NCBI GenBank assembly: GCA_023227685.1
Contig: JALNVG010000042.1
Location: 1 to 14,533 of the forward strand
Direction of reading: 5' to 3'
DNA: 14,533 bases
Origin: Bacteroidaceae bacterium
Lineage (GTDB): Bacteria > Bacteroidota > Bacteroidia > Bacteroidales > Bacteroidaceae
A program made the translations under genes and the position numbers. Below the pieces are notes generated by a model, which saw nothing but the letters and a program-made list of their open reading frames with translations, was not told where the DNA came from and ran no database searches. Below are positions 1 through 6,726 of the stretch, one piece after another; position 1 is the first letter of the stretch, and each line of letters begins with the position of its first letter.

Positions 1-27
1 AAATAATTTAATTAATTTCAAGTTAGT

Positions 28-384
28 ATGAATCAATACGAAACCGTTTTCATTTTAACTCCCGTTTTGTCTGATGCTCAGATGAAGGAGACGGTAGAAA
101 AATTTAAAGGTATCCTTCAAAAAGAAGGAGCTGAAATTATCAATGAAGAGAACTGGGGACTGAAGAAATTGGCTTATCCAATTCAGAAGAAATCTACAGG
201 TTTCTATCAATTGATAGAGTTTAAGGCAGATCCGTCTGTCATTAACAATTTGGAAGTCAACTTCCGTCGTGATGAACGAGTAATACGCTTCCTGACATTC
301 AGGATGGATAAGTATGCTGCCGAATACGCTGCCAAAAGAAGAAGTGTAAAATCAACTAAAAAGGAGAATAGTGATGGAAAATAA
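28..384 (+). CDS. rpsF: 30S ribosomal protein S6
   Basis: Ribosomal protein S6 (118 aa) binds 16S rRNA in the platform of the small subunit as a heterodimer with S18. The start shows the family pattern MNQYETVFILTP, followed by the small alpha/beta fold with LKKLAYPIQKK at about residues 45-55 and the conserved VNFRRDERVIRFL at about 78-90. The C-terminal tail is Lys/Ser-rich and ends NSDGK. The ATG is preceded by AT-rich sequence with no strong Shine-Dalgarno, as is usual in Bacteroidota. It is first in an rpsF-rpsR-rplI operon, and its last 11 bases overlap rpsR, suggesting translational coupling. Any promoter lies at or beyond the left edge. Identity is firm from both sequence and gene order. 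Confidence 0.98.
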   Translation: MNQYETVFILTPVLSDAQMKETVEKFKGILQKEGAEIINEENWGLKKLAYPIQKKSTGFYQLIEFKADPSVINNLEVNFRRDERVIRFLTFRMDKYAAEYAAKRRSVKSTKKENSDGK

Positions 385-646
385 TAATCAATCGGAAATT
401 AGATATTTAACTCCGCCTTCAGTAGATGTTAAGAAGAAAAAATATTGCCGTTTCAAAAAAAGTGGTATTAAGTATATCGACTATAAAGATCCTGAATTCT
501 TGAAGAAATTCTTGAATGAGCAGGGTAAAATACTTCCTCGCCGTATTACGGGTACTTCTTTGAAGTTCCAACGTCGTATAGCTCAGGCAGTTAAGAGAGC
601 TCGTCACTTGGCTTTATTGCCTTATGTTACAGATTTGATGAAATAA
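374..646 (+). CDS. rpsR: 30S ribosomal protein S18
   Basis: Ribosomal protein S18 (90 aa from this start) pairs with S6 on the 30S platform. Diagnostic segments are KKKKYCRFKKSG near residues 20-31, ILPRRITGTS near 53-62 and the basic C-terminal helix QRRIAQAVKRARHLALLPY. Two adjacent in-frame starts exist, GTG at 371 and ATG at 374. The ATG is preferred because an AAGGAG motif (361-366) sits at normal spacing before it, inside the end of rpsF. The gene overlaps rpsF by 11 bp and is followed after 13 bp by rplI. A start at 371 would add only one residue. Confidence 0.97.
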   Translation: MENNNQSEIRYLTPPSVDVKKKKYCRFKKSGIKYIDYKDPEFLKKFLNEQGKILPRRITGTSLKFQRRIAQAVKRARHLALLPYVTDLMK

Positions 647-659
647 GGAGGATAATAGT
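647..659 (+). promoter_or_regulatory. Strong Shine-Dalgarno of rplI
   Basis: GGAGG immediately follows the rpsR stop and lies about 8 bases before the rplI ATG. This is a canonical anti-16S match, unusually good for this window, where most starts have only A-rich leaders. It fixes the rplI start and fits the high expression expected of a ribosomal protein. Confidence 0.7.
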
Positions 660-1103
660 ATGGAAATTATTTTAAAAGAAGATATGTCGAACTTGGGATA
701 CAAGAACGATATTGTAAATGTGAAATCCGGCTACGGTCGTAATTTCTTGATTCCTACGGGAAAAGCAGTTATTGCGACATCCAGTGCAAAAAAAATGCTT
801 GCAGAAGATTTGAGACAACGTGCTCACAAATTAGAGAAAATCAAAAATGATGCCGAAGCATTAGCTGCTAAGTTGAAAGATGTTTCTTTGAAAATTGCGA
901 CAAAAGTTAGTTCAACAGGCTCGATTTTTGGTTCTGTAACTAATGTACAATTGGCTGATGAGTTGAGCAAATTGGGCTACGAAATTGATAGAAAAGCTAT
1001 TATTATCAAGGATGCAGTGAAAGAGATCGGTAAATATTCTGCTACTGTTAAATTGCACAAAGAGGTTTCTCTTGAGATACCTTTCGAAGTTGTTGCTGAA
1101 TAG
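660..1103 (+). CDS. rplI: 50S ribosomal protein L9
   Basis: Ribosomal protein L9 (147 aa) binds 23S rRNA with its N-terminal domain and projects a second globular domain from the large subunit on a long helix. The N-domain begins MEIILKEDMSNLGYKNDIVNVKSGYG, with the family signature GYGRNFLIP at residues 24-32. Residues about 42-75 form the charged connecting helix, and the C-domain carries IFGSVT at about 89-94 followed by ELSKLGYEIDRKAI. Length is normal for the family. It is the last gene of the S6-S18-L9 operon and is followed 27 bp later by a strong hairpin terminator. Confidence 0.98.
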   Translation: MEIILKEDMSNLGYKNDIVNVKSGYGRNFLIPTGKAVIATSSAKKMLAEDLRQRAHKLEKIKNDAEALAAKLKDVSLKIATKVSSTGSIFGSVTNVQLADELSKLGYEIDRKAIIIKDAVKEIGKYSATVKLHKEVSLEIPFEVVAE

Positions 1104-1130
1104 TTTGTAGTTTTTTATATTATAATATTT

Positions 1131-1166
1131 AAAATAGGGAATGGATTTAATCCATTCCCTATTTTT
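1131..1166 (+). terminator. Rho-independent terminator of rpsF-rpsR-rplI
   Basis: Bases 1131-1147 (AAAATAGGGAATGGATT) are the exact reverse complement of 1149-1165, with one formal loop base; in practice about 3-5 bases will be unpaired. The stem runs into TTTTT at 1162-1166. It lies 27 bp after the L9 stop. On the opposite strand the hairpin is followed by AAATATT rather than a clean U tract, so it probably acts mainly on the plus strand. Confidence 0.9.
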
Positions 1167-1249
1167 GTTATAAATTATATAGGTTATATTTCTCTCTTTA
1201 GAATTTGTTTGGCCGGCCCCCGTTAGATAGAATGGATCGGTTTGAACAC

Positions 1250-1281
1250 AAAAAAACCTGTCATATCTATATGACAGGTTT
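1250..1281 (-). terminator. Rho-independent terminator of the Ala-rich lipoprotein gene
   Basis: Bases 1254-1266 (AAACCTGTCATAT) pair perfectly with 1269-1281, giving a 13-bp arm pair with a very short loop. Read on the minus strand the hairpin continues into seven Us (complement of A1250-A1256). It begins 18 bp beyond the stop of the minus-strand lipoprotein gene, so it terminates that unit and keeps it separate from the ribosomal operon that converges on it. Confidence 0.88.
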
Positions 1282-1299
1282 CCTTTTTCTTTTGCTCGA

Positions 1300-1515
1300 T
1301 TATTCAGCAGCAGCGTTAGCAGCAGTTGAATCTGTAGCAGCAACTGTATCTGTTGCAGCAGCAGCTTCAGCAGCAGCAGCTTGAACAGCAGAAATAGAGT
1401 CAGCGATACGAGTAGAATCAGCAGCAGCTTGTGCTTGTTGAGCTGCTTTGTTACCACAAGATGCGAAAGTCATAGCTGTCATAACAACAGCGAACATCAA
1501 TACTAATTTTTTCAT
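1300..1515 (-). CDS. Small alanine-rich lipoprotein
   Basis: A 71-residue predicted lipoprotein of unknown function. The N-terminus is a lipoprotein signal: basic MKK, a hydrophobic stretch LVLMFAVVMTAMTF, then the lipobox-like FASC with Cys20 as the acylation site. The mature chain of 52 residues is low-complexity: 23 are Ala, interspersed with Gln, Thr, Ser, Asp and Glu, and there are no aromatics or further Cys. The DNA is correspondingly rich in GCA/GCT codons. It has its own promoter-like box and terminator, so it is monocistronic. The composition suggests an extended or helical membrane-tethered peptide, perhaps a filler or structural lipoprotein of the outer membrane; this is inference. 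The signal, codon-regular frame and flanking transcription signals argue it is a real gene. Confidence 0.85.
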   Translation of the reverse strand: MKKLVLMFAVVMTAMTFASCGNKAAQQAQAAADSTRIADSISAVQAAAAEAAAATDTVAATDSTAANAAAE

Positions 1516-1562
1516 TTTCTTTGCTTTTAAAATATTACTTATTTTTTGTACTTAAAACGATG

Positions 1563-1595
1563 CAAATATATGGACTTTTGTGATAGGTTGTTCAA
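1563..1595 (-). promoter_or_regulatory. Promoter-like boxes for the Ala-rich lipoprotein gene
   Basis: Read on the minus strand, TATATTTG (complement of 1563-1570) matches the Bacteroidetes -7 consensus TAnnTTTG. A TTG about 22 bases further upstream (complement of 1593-1595) is a weak candidate for the -33 element. The implied leader before the ATG at 1515 is about 40 bases. The -7 box is convincing, the -33 less so. Confidence 0.6.
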
Positions 1596-1663
1596 TTTTA
1601 ACAAAATATTTTTCATAAATTTAAAGAAATAGAGTTTTCCTCCTGTTTTGAGACTTTAAATGT

Positions 1664-3337
1664 TTATTTAGTGGCAATGCTATCATATAAATATCTTTTT
1701 ATACTCTTTTTCGGAGTCTTCTCAAATGGAGTCGGATAGATTTGTATTTGGCTTACTTTTTTGAAGCTCGCCAGATTTTTATTTAGATTTTTCAGGTTTT
1801 CATCCATAATAGTTTTGATGCAGTCTTCTTTATCCAGTCCCAATGAGCCTAGTAAATCACGGTCAGGCACTACCAGAGCCACTAATTTGCTATCTCTTTC
1901 TATGATCAGGCATTCTAGTATAAATGGCATATTGTTGAGTTCCGATTCGATTTCCTCAGGGAATATGTTTTGCCCGTTAGAGGTCAAAATCATTGTTTTC
2001 ATACGTCCGCGGATAAATATATTACCGTGTTCATCAATAGTACCCGAATCTCCTGTGCGGAGCCATCCGTCTTCGGTAAAAGCTTCTTTTGTTGCTTCCG
2101 GATTTTTGTAATAGCCGACCATCACATTTTCACCGGTTATTTGTAATTCTCCCATTTCATCATCGGCGTTTTTCTTGTATACCCGTGCCTTCATGATATC
2201 TAAAATCTTGCCTGAAGAACGAGGAATAAATTCATCCCATGGTGCATAGCTGATGAGTGGTGCACATTCAGTCATACCATATCCTATTGTAAAAGGGAAT
2301 TTGATTCTATTAAAGAACTCTTCCACTTCGGGATTCATAGCCGCACCACCAATGATGATTTCTTTAAACCTTCCTCCAAATGCGCTCACCAGTTTATTTC
2401 TTATCTGGGTATATATTTGTGTATCCAGCAGAGGAATATTCAAAGCCCATTTCATGCCACGTTTATTGATCAGTGGTTGAACAATATTTTTATAGATTTT
2501 CTCAATAACCAGTGGTACAGATATAATAAGATTGGGTTTTATTTCTTCAAAAGCCTTCATGATGATCTTTGGCGAAGGCAACTTGCCGAGCAGAGTGACA
2601 TGTGTGCCAACGGCTGTAGCAGTGAGAAAATCAAAAGCACAACCGTAAGCATGTGCCAAAGGTAAGAATGAAAGTACATTATCTCCTCGTTTTAATAATT
2701 CCGTACGTATGCCGAAAGTCACGTTGCCCGCCAGATTGTTGCCCGAAAGCATTACGCCTTTGCTAAAACCTGTTGTCCCCGAGGTGTAGTTAAGAAGCAT
2801 TATTTTGTCGTTAGACAGTGAAGTATAATGTACATCTTCCTTGGTATACCCATTAGGATAAGCTTTTCCCATTTCATCGTCGATATTTTTCATAAAGTAT
2901 TCTACTGTCTCGCCATCTTTTTGGTGTAGGCAATGAAAGTCGCTGAGGGAGATGACAGCACGAATATAAGGAATTTTTTCTTCTTCAAGATTATCCCAGA
3001 TCGCATCGCTGGTGAAAAGAAAGACGGATTCCGAATGGTTAATAATATGATGAACATCATTCGGTGAAAAATCCTGTAATATAGGTACTATAATCGCTCC
3101 ATAAGTGATAGCAGCCATATAGGCAATGCACCATCTTGAATTATTTTTGCCGATAACAGAGATTTTGTCGCCCCGGCGCAATCTGCAGTGGTTAAACAGC
3201 AAGTGTAGTTTGGCTATTTCTTCGGCAACCCCCTGATAAGTGAAATCTATATTCTCGCCATAATCACTGTAACAAGGCAACTCCCAATTATCGCGGAAAC
3301 TACTTTCGTATAATTTGATAAAATTTTCTTTAATCAT
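1664..3337 (-). CDS. AMP-forming acyl-CoA synthetase (long-chain fatty acid--CoA ligase type)
   Basis: A 557-residue ANL-superfamily adenylating enzyme, predicted to activate a carboxylate, most likely a long-chain fatty acid, to acyl-AMP and then acyl-CoA in the cytoplasm or at the inner membrane. Visible motifs in order: the phosphate-binding loop YTSGTTGFSKG at residues 184-194, PLAHAYG near 226-232, the adenine-binding YGMTE at 353-357, GWLRTGD at 424-430, the hinge region GRMKTMILTSNGQNIFPEEIE at about 444-464, and a C-terminal Lys-rich segment TPKKSIKRYL (541-550) that should carry the catalytic lysine. No signal peptide or membrane span is evident. It is divergent from mtaB across a 108-bp shared promoter region and stands alone as a transcription unit. 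Long-chain specificity is inferred from overall similarity; other acyl substrates, or loading of a carrier protein, are possible. Confidence 0.9.
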   Translation of the reverse strand: MIKENFIKLYESSFRDNWELPCYSDYGENIDFTYQGVAEEIAKLHLLFNHCRLRRGDKISVIGKNNSRWCIAYMAAITYGAIIVPILQDFSPNDVHHIINHSESVFLFTSDAIWDNLEEEKIPYIRAVISLSDFHCLHQKDGETVEYFMKNIDDEMGKAYPNGYTKEDVHYTSLSNDKIMLLNYTSGTTGFSKGVMLSGNNLAGNVTFGIRTELLKRGDNVLSFLPLAHAYGCAFDFLTATAVGTHVTLLGKLPSPKIIMKAFEEIKPNLIISVPLVIEKIYKNIVQPLINKRGMKWALNIPLLDTQIYTQIRNKLVSAFGGRFKEIIIGGAAMNPEVEEFFNRIKFPFTIGYGMTECAPLISYAPWDEFIPRSSGKILDIMKARVYKKNADDEMGELQITGENVMVGYYKNPEATKEAFTEDGWLRTGDSGTIDEHGNIFIRGRMKTMILTSNGQNIFPEEIESELNNMPFILECLIIERDSKLVALVVPDRDLLGSLGLDKEDCIKTIMDENLKNLNKNLASFKKVSQIQIYPTPFEKTPKKSIKRYLYDSIATK

Positions 3338-3360
3338 TGCACATGCTTTTAATAATTGTG

Positions 3361-3368
3361 CAAAAATA
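3361..3368 (-). promoter_or_regulatory. -7 box for the acyl-CoA synthetase gene
   Basis: On the minus strand these bases read TATTTTTG, an exact TAnnTTTG match 23 bases upstream of the ATG at 3337. No clean -33 TTTG is seen at the usual distance. It lies back to back with the mtaB box, so the two units share a compact divergent control region. Confidence 0.55.
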
Positions 3369-3412
3369 GAAATAAACTTTTGGTTATTAAAGTTTCTTGT
3401 AGGATTTTTGTT

Positions 3413-3420
3413 TAACTTTG
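3413..3420 (+). promoter_or_regulatory. -7 box for the mtaB operon
   Basis: TAACTTTG is an exact match to the Bacteroidetes -7 consensus, 25 bases before the ATG at 3446, which implies a short leader. No well-spaced -33 element is obvious. Confidence 0.6.
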
Positions 3421-3445
3421 CGAAAACTATAGCTTTTAATGAATT

Positions 3446-4768
3446 ATGATTGATACTTCTGTTTTTCTCAATAAGACAGCTGTGTACTATACATTAGGAT
3501 GTAAATTGAATTTTTCCGAGACTTCTACGATTGGTCGCATTCTGCTTAGTGCAGGTATACGGACAGCTCGACCCGGTGAAAAAGCCGATATTTGTGTGGT
3601 CAACACTTGCACGGTGACTGAAGTGGCTGATAAGAAATGCCGTCAGGCAATCCATCGGCTGACAAAGTTACATCCCGAGGCCTTTATGGTTGTAACAGGG
3701 TGTTATGCCCAATTAAAACCTGAAGAAGTAGCTGAAATTAAAGATGTGGATTTGGTACTTGGTGCCGAACAAAAGGAAGATATTCTTAAATATATAGGAA
3801 ATCTGAAGAAACATGATACCGGAGAAATCCATCGGTCGGCTTATAAAGATATTCGCACCTTTGTTCCTTCATGTTCGCGTGGCGATAGAACACGCTATTT
3901 TTTGAAGGTTCAAGATGGATGCGATTATTTTTGTACTTATTGTACAATCCCGATAGCCAGGGGGCGCAGTCGTAACGGCTCAATAGCTTCTTTGGTTGAA
4001 CAGGCTCGTAAAGCATCGTCCGAAGGTGGAAAAGAAATTGTACTTTCAGGTGTGAATATAGGAGATTTCGGTCGTACGACAGGAGAAAAATTTATTGATT
4101 TGGTGAAGGTTCTTGATTGCGTTGAAGGAATTGAACGTTATCGTATTTCTTCTCTCGAACCCGATTTGATAGCAGATGAGCTTATTGACTATGTTTCGCA
4201 GTCTCATCACTTTATGCCTCATTTCCATATTCCCCTGCAATCAGGTTGTGATGAAGTCTTGAAATTGATGCATCGCCGCTATGATACAGCCTTGTTTGCT
4301 TCTAAGATAAAACGGATCAAAGAAGAAATGCCCGATGCCTTTATCGGTGTTGATGTTATTGTCGGTACCCGTGGCGAAACGGATGAGTATTTTGAAAAAG
4401 CTTACGATTTTATATCCAATATGGATATTACTCAGCTGCACGTGTTCAGTTATTCCGAAAGGCCGGGCACACAGGCTTTGAAGATTGATTATATCGTTTC
4501 ACCCGAAGAGAAACACCGTCGCAGTCAGAGATTACTTGCTCTTTCCGAACAAAAGACGCAGGCCTTTTATACTCGTTACATAGGTATGGAAATGCCTGTT
4601 TTGCTTGAGAAGCCTAAGCGGGGTGCGCCAATGCATGGGTATACGCCCAATTATATAAGAGTAGAAGTACCCAATCGGGTTTCAATAGATAATCACATTG
4701 TTAATGTCAGGTTAAGCGATTTTAATGCGGACAGGACTGCTCTTTGTGGCGAAATTCTTGATAAGTAA
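3446..4768 (+). CDS. mtaB: tRNA t6A37 methylthiotransferase (MtaB family)
   Basis: A radical-SAM methylthiotransferase (440 aa) that converts N6-threonylcarbamoyladenosine at tRNA position 37 to its 2-methylthio form, tuning decoding of ANN codons. The N-terminal MTTase domain has the three [4Fe-4S] ligand cysteines Cys19 (TLGCKLNFSE), Cys55 (VNTCTVT) and Cys86 (VTGCYAQ). The radical-SAM cluster motif is CDYFCTYC, Cys159/163/166, followed by IPIARGRSR. LSGVNIGDFG at about 200-209 and HIPLQSGCDEVL at 261-272 are typical family segments. A TRAM-like RNA-binding tail occupies roughly 375-437. The choice of MtaB (YqeV-like, eukaryal-CDKAL1-like function) over MiaB or RimO rests on the TLGCKLN N-terminus and overall pattern. 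It is the first gene of an operon with an acyltransferase and a glycosyltransferase. Confidence 0.93.
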   Translation: MIDTSVFLNKTAVYYTLGCKLNFSETSTIGRILLSAGIRTARPGEKADICVVNTCTVTEVADKKCRQAIHRLTKLHPEAFMVVTGCYAQLKPEEVAEIKDVDLVLGAEQKEDILKYIGNLKKHDTGEIHRSAYKDIRTFVPSCSRGDRTRYFLKVQDGCDYFCTYCTIPIARGRSRNGSIASLVEQARKASSEGGKEIVLSGVNIGDFGRTTGEKFIDLVKVLDCVEGIERYRISSLEPDLIADELIDYVSQSHHFMPHFHIPLQSGCDEVLKLMHRRYDTALFASKIKRIKEEMPDAFIGVDVIVGTRGETDEYFEKAYDFISNMDITQLHVFSYSERPGTQALKIDYIVSPEEKHRRSQRLLALSEQKTQAFYTRYIGMEMPVLLEKPKRGAPMHGYTPNYIRVEVPNRVSIDNHIVNVRLSDFNADRTALCGEILDK

Positions 4769-4785
4769 TAAGTAAAGTGTCAACT

Positions 4786-5685
4786 ATGAAGTCTAAAATC
4801 ATTTATATTTTAGTATATAGTTTTATGTGGCTGTTGGCCTGTCTTCCTTTTCGTGTTTTATATTGGATATCCGATTTTATGTATTTCTGTATATATTATA
4901 TCGGACATTATCGAAGAGGGGTCGTCAGGATGAACCTTAAGAATTCCTTCCCCGAGAAGTCTGATAAGGAAAGGCTAAAGATCGAACGTGAGTTTTATCA
5001 TTATTTTAGTGATTATATGGTGGAGGATGTGAAACTTCTGCATATGTCTTCCAAAGATTTATGTTCTCGGATGACTTATAAAAACACAGAGCAATATCTG
5101 AATTTTATTGAAAAATACGGAGGTATTATTATTATGATACCCCATTATGCCAATTATGAATGGCTTATCGGTATGGGAGCCATTATGAAGCCGGAAGATA
5201 TACCTGCACAGGTATACAAGCCATTAAAAGATAAATATTTCGACGAATTGTTCAAGCGTATCCGTTCTCGTTTTGGCGGATATAATATACCCAAACATTC
5301 TACAGCACGTGAAATTATCCGGATTAAGCGGGCGGGCAAAAAAATGGCAATTGGATTGATTACCGATCAGTGGCCGAGTGGGAGAGGGCGATATTGGACT
5401 ACATTCCTCGGACAAGAAACCGCCTTTATCAATGGAGCTGATCGTATAGCCCATTTGGTGGACTATCCCGTATTTTATTGCGATCTCGCAAAGCCCCGAA
5501 GGGGTTATTGCGAGGCTACTTTCAAGTTGTTGACTGAGCACCCCAAAGAATTGCCTGACGACCGGATTATAGAAATGTTTGTCCGTTGTTTGGAAAAGAC
5601 AATCATTCGTAAGCCTGCCTATTGGTTATGGTCTCATAAAAGATGGAAATTGACACGTGACGAATTTGAAGCTAAACAAAAATGA
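4786..5685 (+). CDS. LpxL/HtrB-like lysophospholipid or lipid A acyltransferase
   Basis: A membrane-associated acyltransferase of the LpxL/HtrB (LPLAT) superfamily, 299 aa from this ATG. The N-terminus has a hydrophobic stretch IIYILVYSFMWLLACLPF that should anchor it in the inner membrane, followed by RRGVVRMNLKNSFPEKS, typical of the family. The catalytic HX4E motif is H120-YANY-E125 in IPHYANYEWL. Further family blocks are ITDQWPSGRGRYWTTFLG and the C-terminal PAYWLWSHKRWK. An in-frame GTG at 4777 would add three residues; ATG is preferred because the protein then begins MKSKIIY, the basic-then-hydrophobic form usual here. It starts 17 bp after mtaB and overlaps the next gene by 4 bp. The predicted role is secondary acylation of lipid A or of another envelope lipid; the acceptor cannot be read from the sequence. 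Confidence 0.88.
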   Translation: MKSKIIYILVYSFMWLLACLPFRVLYWISDFMYFCIYYIGHYRRGVVRMNLKNSFPEKSDKERLKIEREFYHYFSDYMVEDVKLLHMSSKDLCSRMTYKNTEQYLNFIEKYGGIIIMIPHYANYEWLIGMGAIMKPEDIPAQVYKPLKDKYFDELFKRIRSRFGGYNIPKHSTAREIIRIKRAGKKMAIGLITDQWPSGRGRYWTTFLGQETAFINGADRIAHLVDYPVFYCDLAKPRRGYCEATFKLLTEHPKELPDDRIIEMFVRCLEKTIIRKPAYWLWSHKRWKLTRDEFEAKQK

Positions 5686-6698
5686 AAATCTCAGTCATCA
5701 TATTAAATTGGAATGGGAGTGCGATGCTAAAAAAAATGCTTCCGTCGGTTGTGCATTATTCACAAGAAGAAAGCACGGAAGTTTGTGTAGCCGATAACTG
5801 TTCTACAGACGATTCGGTATCTATGTTAAGACGTGATTTTCCGACTGTCCGTTTAATTTTGTTGGATAAGAATTACGGTTTTGCCGGTGGATATAACCTT
5901 GCCATCAAACAAGTTGAAGCAGAATATATAGTTCTGTTGAATTCGGATGTGGAGGTTGCCGAAAGTTGGTTGCAACCGTTATTACATTATATGGATACGC
6001 ATCTTGAGATTGCTGCTTGTCAACCCAAAATCCGAAGTTTCGTTTTTAAAGATAAGTTTGAATATGCCGGAGCAGCCGGAGGATTTATTGATCGTTACGG
6101 ATATCCCTTTTGCAGAGGACGAATTATGGGTGATGTTGAAAATGATTCCGGTCAGTATGATACGATAGTCCCTGTGCTTTGGGCTTCTGGCGCCGCACTT
6201 TTTATTCGCAGAGAAGATTATTTAAACGCTGGCGGGCTTGATGCGCGTTTCTTTGCCCACATGGAAGAAATTGATTTGTGTTGGCGCTTGCGCAACCGCG
6301 GTCGCGGAGTGGTTTGTATTCCTCAAAGCATGGTGTTTCATATCGGAGCTGCTACCTTGAAAAAAGAAAATCCGCAAAAGACATTTCTTAATTTTCGCAA
6401 TAACCTTATCATGCTTTATAAAAATCTTCCGGCAAAAAAATTGAAAAGGGTGATGCGTGTGCGTGTAGTACTAGATTATATTGCTGCTCTGTCCTTTTTA
6501 TTTACAGGCAATTTCAAAGGTTTCAAGGCTGTTTTGCAGGCCCGAAAGGCGTACCGTAAACTCCGTCCGTCTTTTTTGCCTTCCCGACAGGAAAACATAA
6601 AGAAAACTGTAGTTCACCACATCCCCGAATGTAAAAATTATAGTATCTTATGGAAGTATTATGCCAAACATCAAAAAACCTTTGATCAGATTTTATAA
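5682..6698 (+). CDS. GT2 family glycosyltransferase
   Basis: A 338-residue inverting glycosyltransferase with a GT-A fold, resembling the rhamnosyltransferase-like GT2 branch. It begins KISVIILNWNGSAMLKKMLPS, has the nucleotide-binding VADNCSTDDS at 36-45, the DxD-like NSD at 87-89 in VLLNSDVEV, and the acceptor/catalytic block HMEEIDLCWRLRNRG at 193-207. A hydrophobic segment at about 262-277 suggests membrane contact near the C-terminus. ATG overlaps the acyltransferase stop in an ATGA arrangement, so the two are probably translationally coupled. The pairing points to assembly of a glycosylated envelope lipid such as a lipopolysaccharide core or glycolipid; donor and acceptor are unknown. 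It ends 28 bp from the convergent malQ stop, with no clear terminator between. Confidence 0.88.
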   Translation: MKISVIILNWNGSAMLKKMLPSVVHYSQEESTEVCVADNCSTDDSVSMLRRDFPTVRLILLDKNYGFAGGYNLAIKQVEAEYIVLLNSDVEVAESWLQPLLHYMDTHLEIAACQPKIRSFVFKDKFEYAGAAGGFIDRYGYPFCRGRIMGDVENDSGQYDTIVPVLWASGAALFIRREDYLNAGGLDARFFAHMEEIDLCWRLRNRGRGVVCIPQSMVFHIGAATLKKENPQKTFLNFRNNLIMLYKNLPAKKLKRVMRVRVVLDYIAALSFLFTGNFKGFKAVLQARKAYRKLRPSFLPSRQENIKKTVVHHIPECKNYSILWKYYAKHQKTFDQIL

Positions 6699-6726
6699 GA
6701 CTATAATATTTCTCTCTTGTGATTTG

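Noticed and set aside
1211..1218. GGCCGGCC palindrome, a GC island in AT-rich spacer
   Set aside because: A single 8-bp palindrome between two terminators with no second copy or flanking symmetry; it may be chance.
912..1457. Minus-strand 181-codon open frame rich in Leu
   Set aside because: It is the GCA/GCT-rich lipoprotein gene read in another frame, and it then runs through two terminators and antisense to rplI. The leucine runs are an artefact of the alanine-codon repeats.
6699..6726. Possible shared terminator between the convergent glycosyltransferase and malQ genes
   Set aside because: Just 28 bp, with no stable inverted repeat visible. Termination may be Rho-dependent or occur inside the opposite gene.
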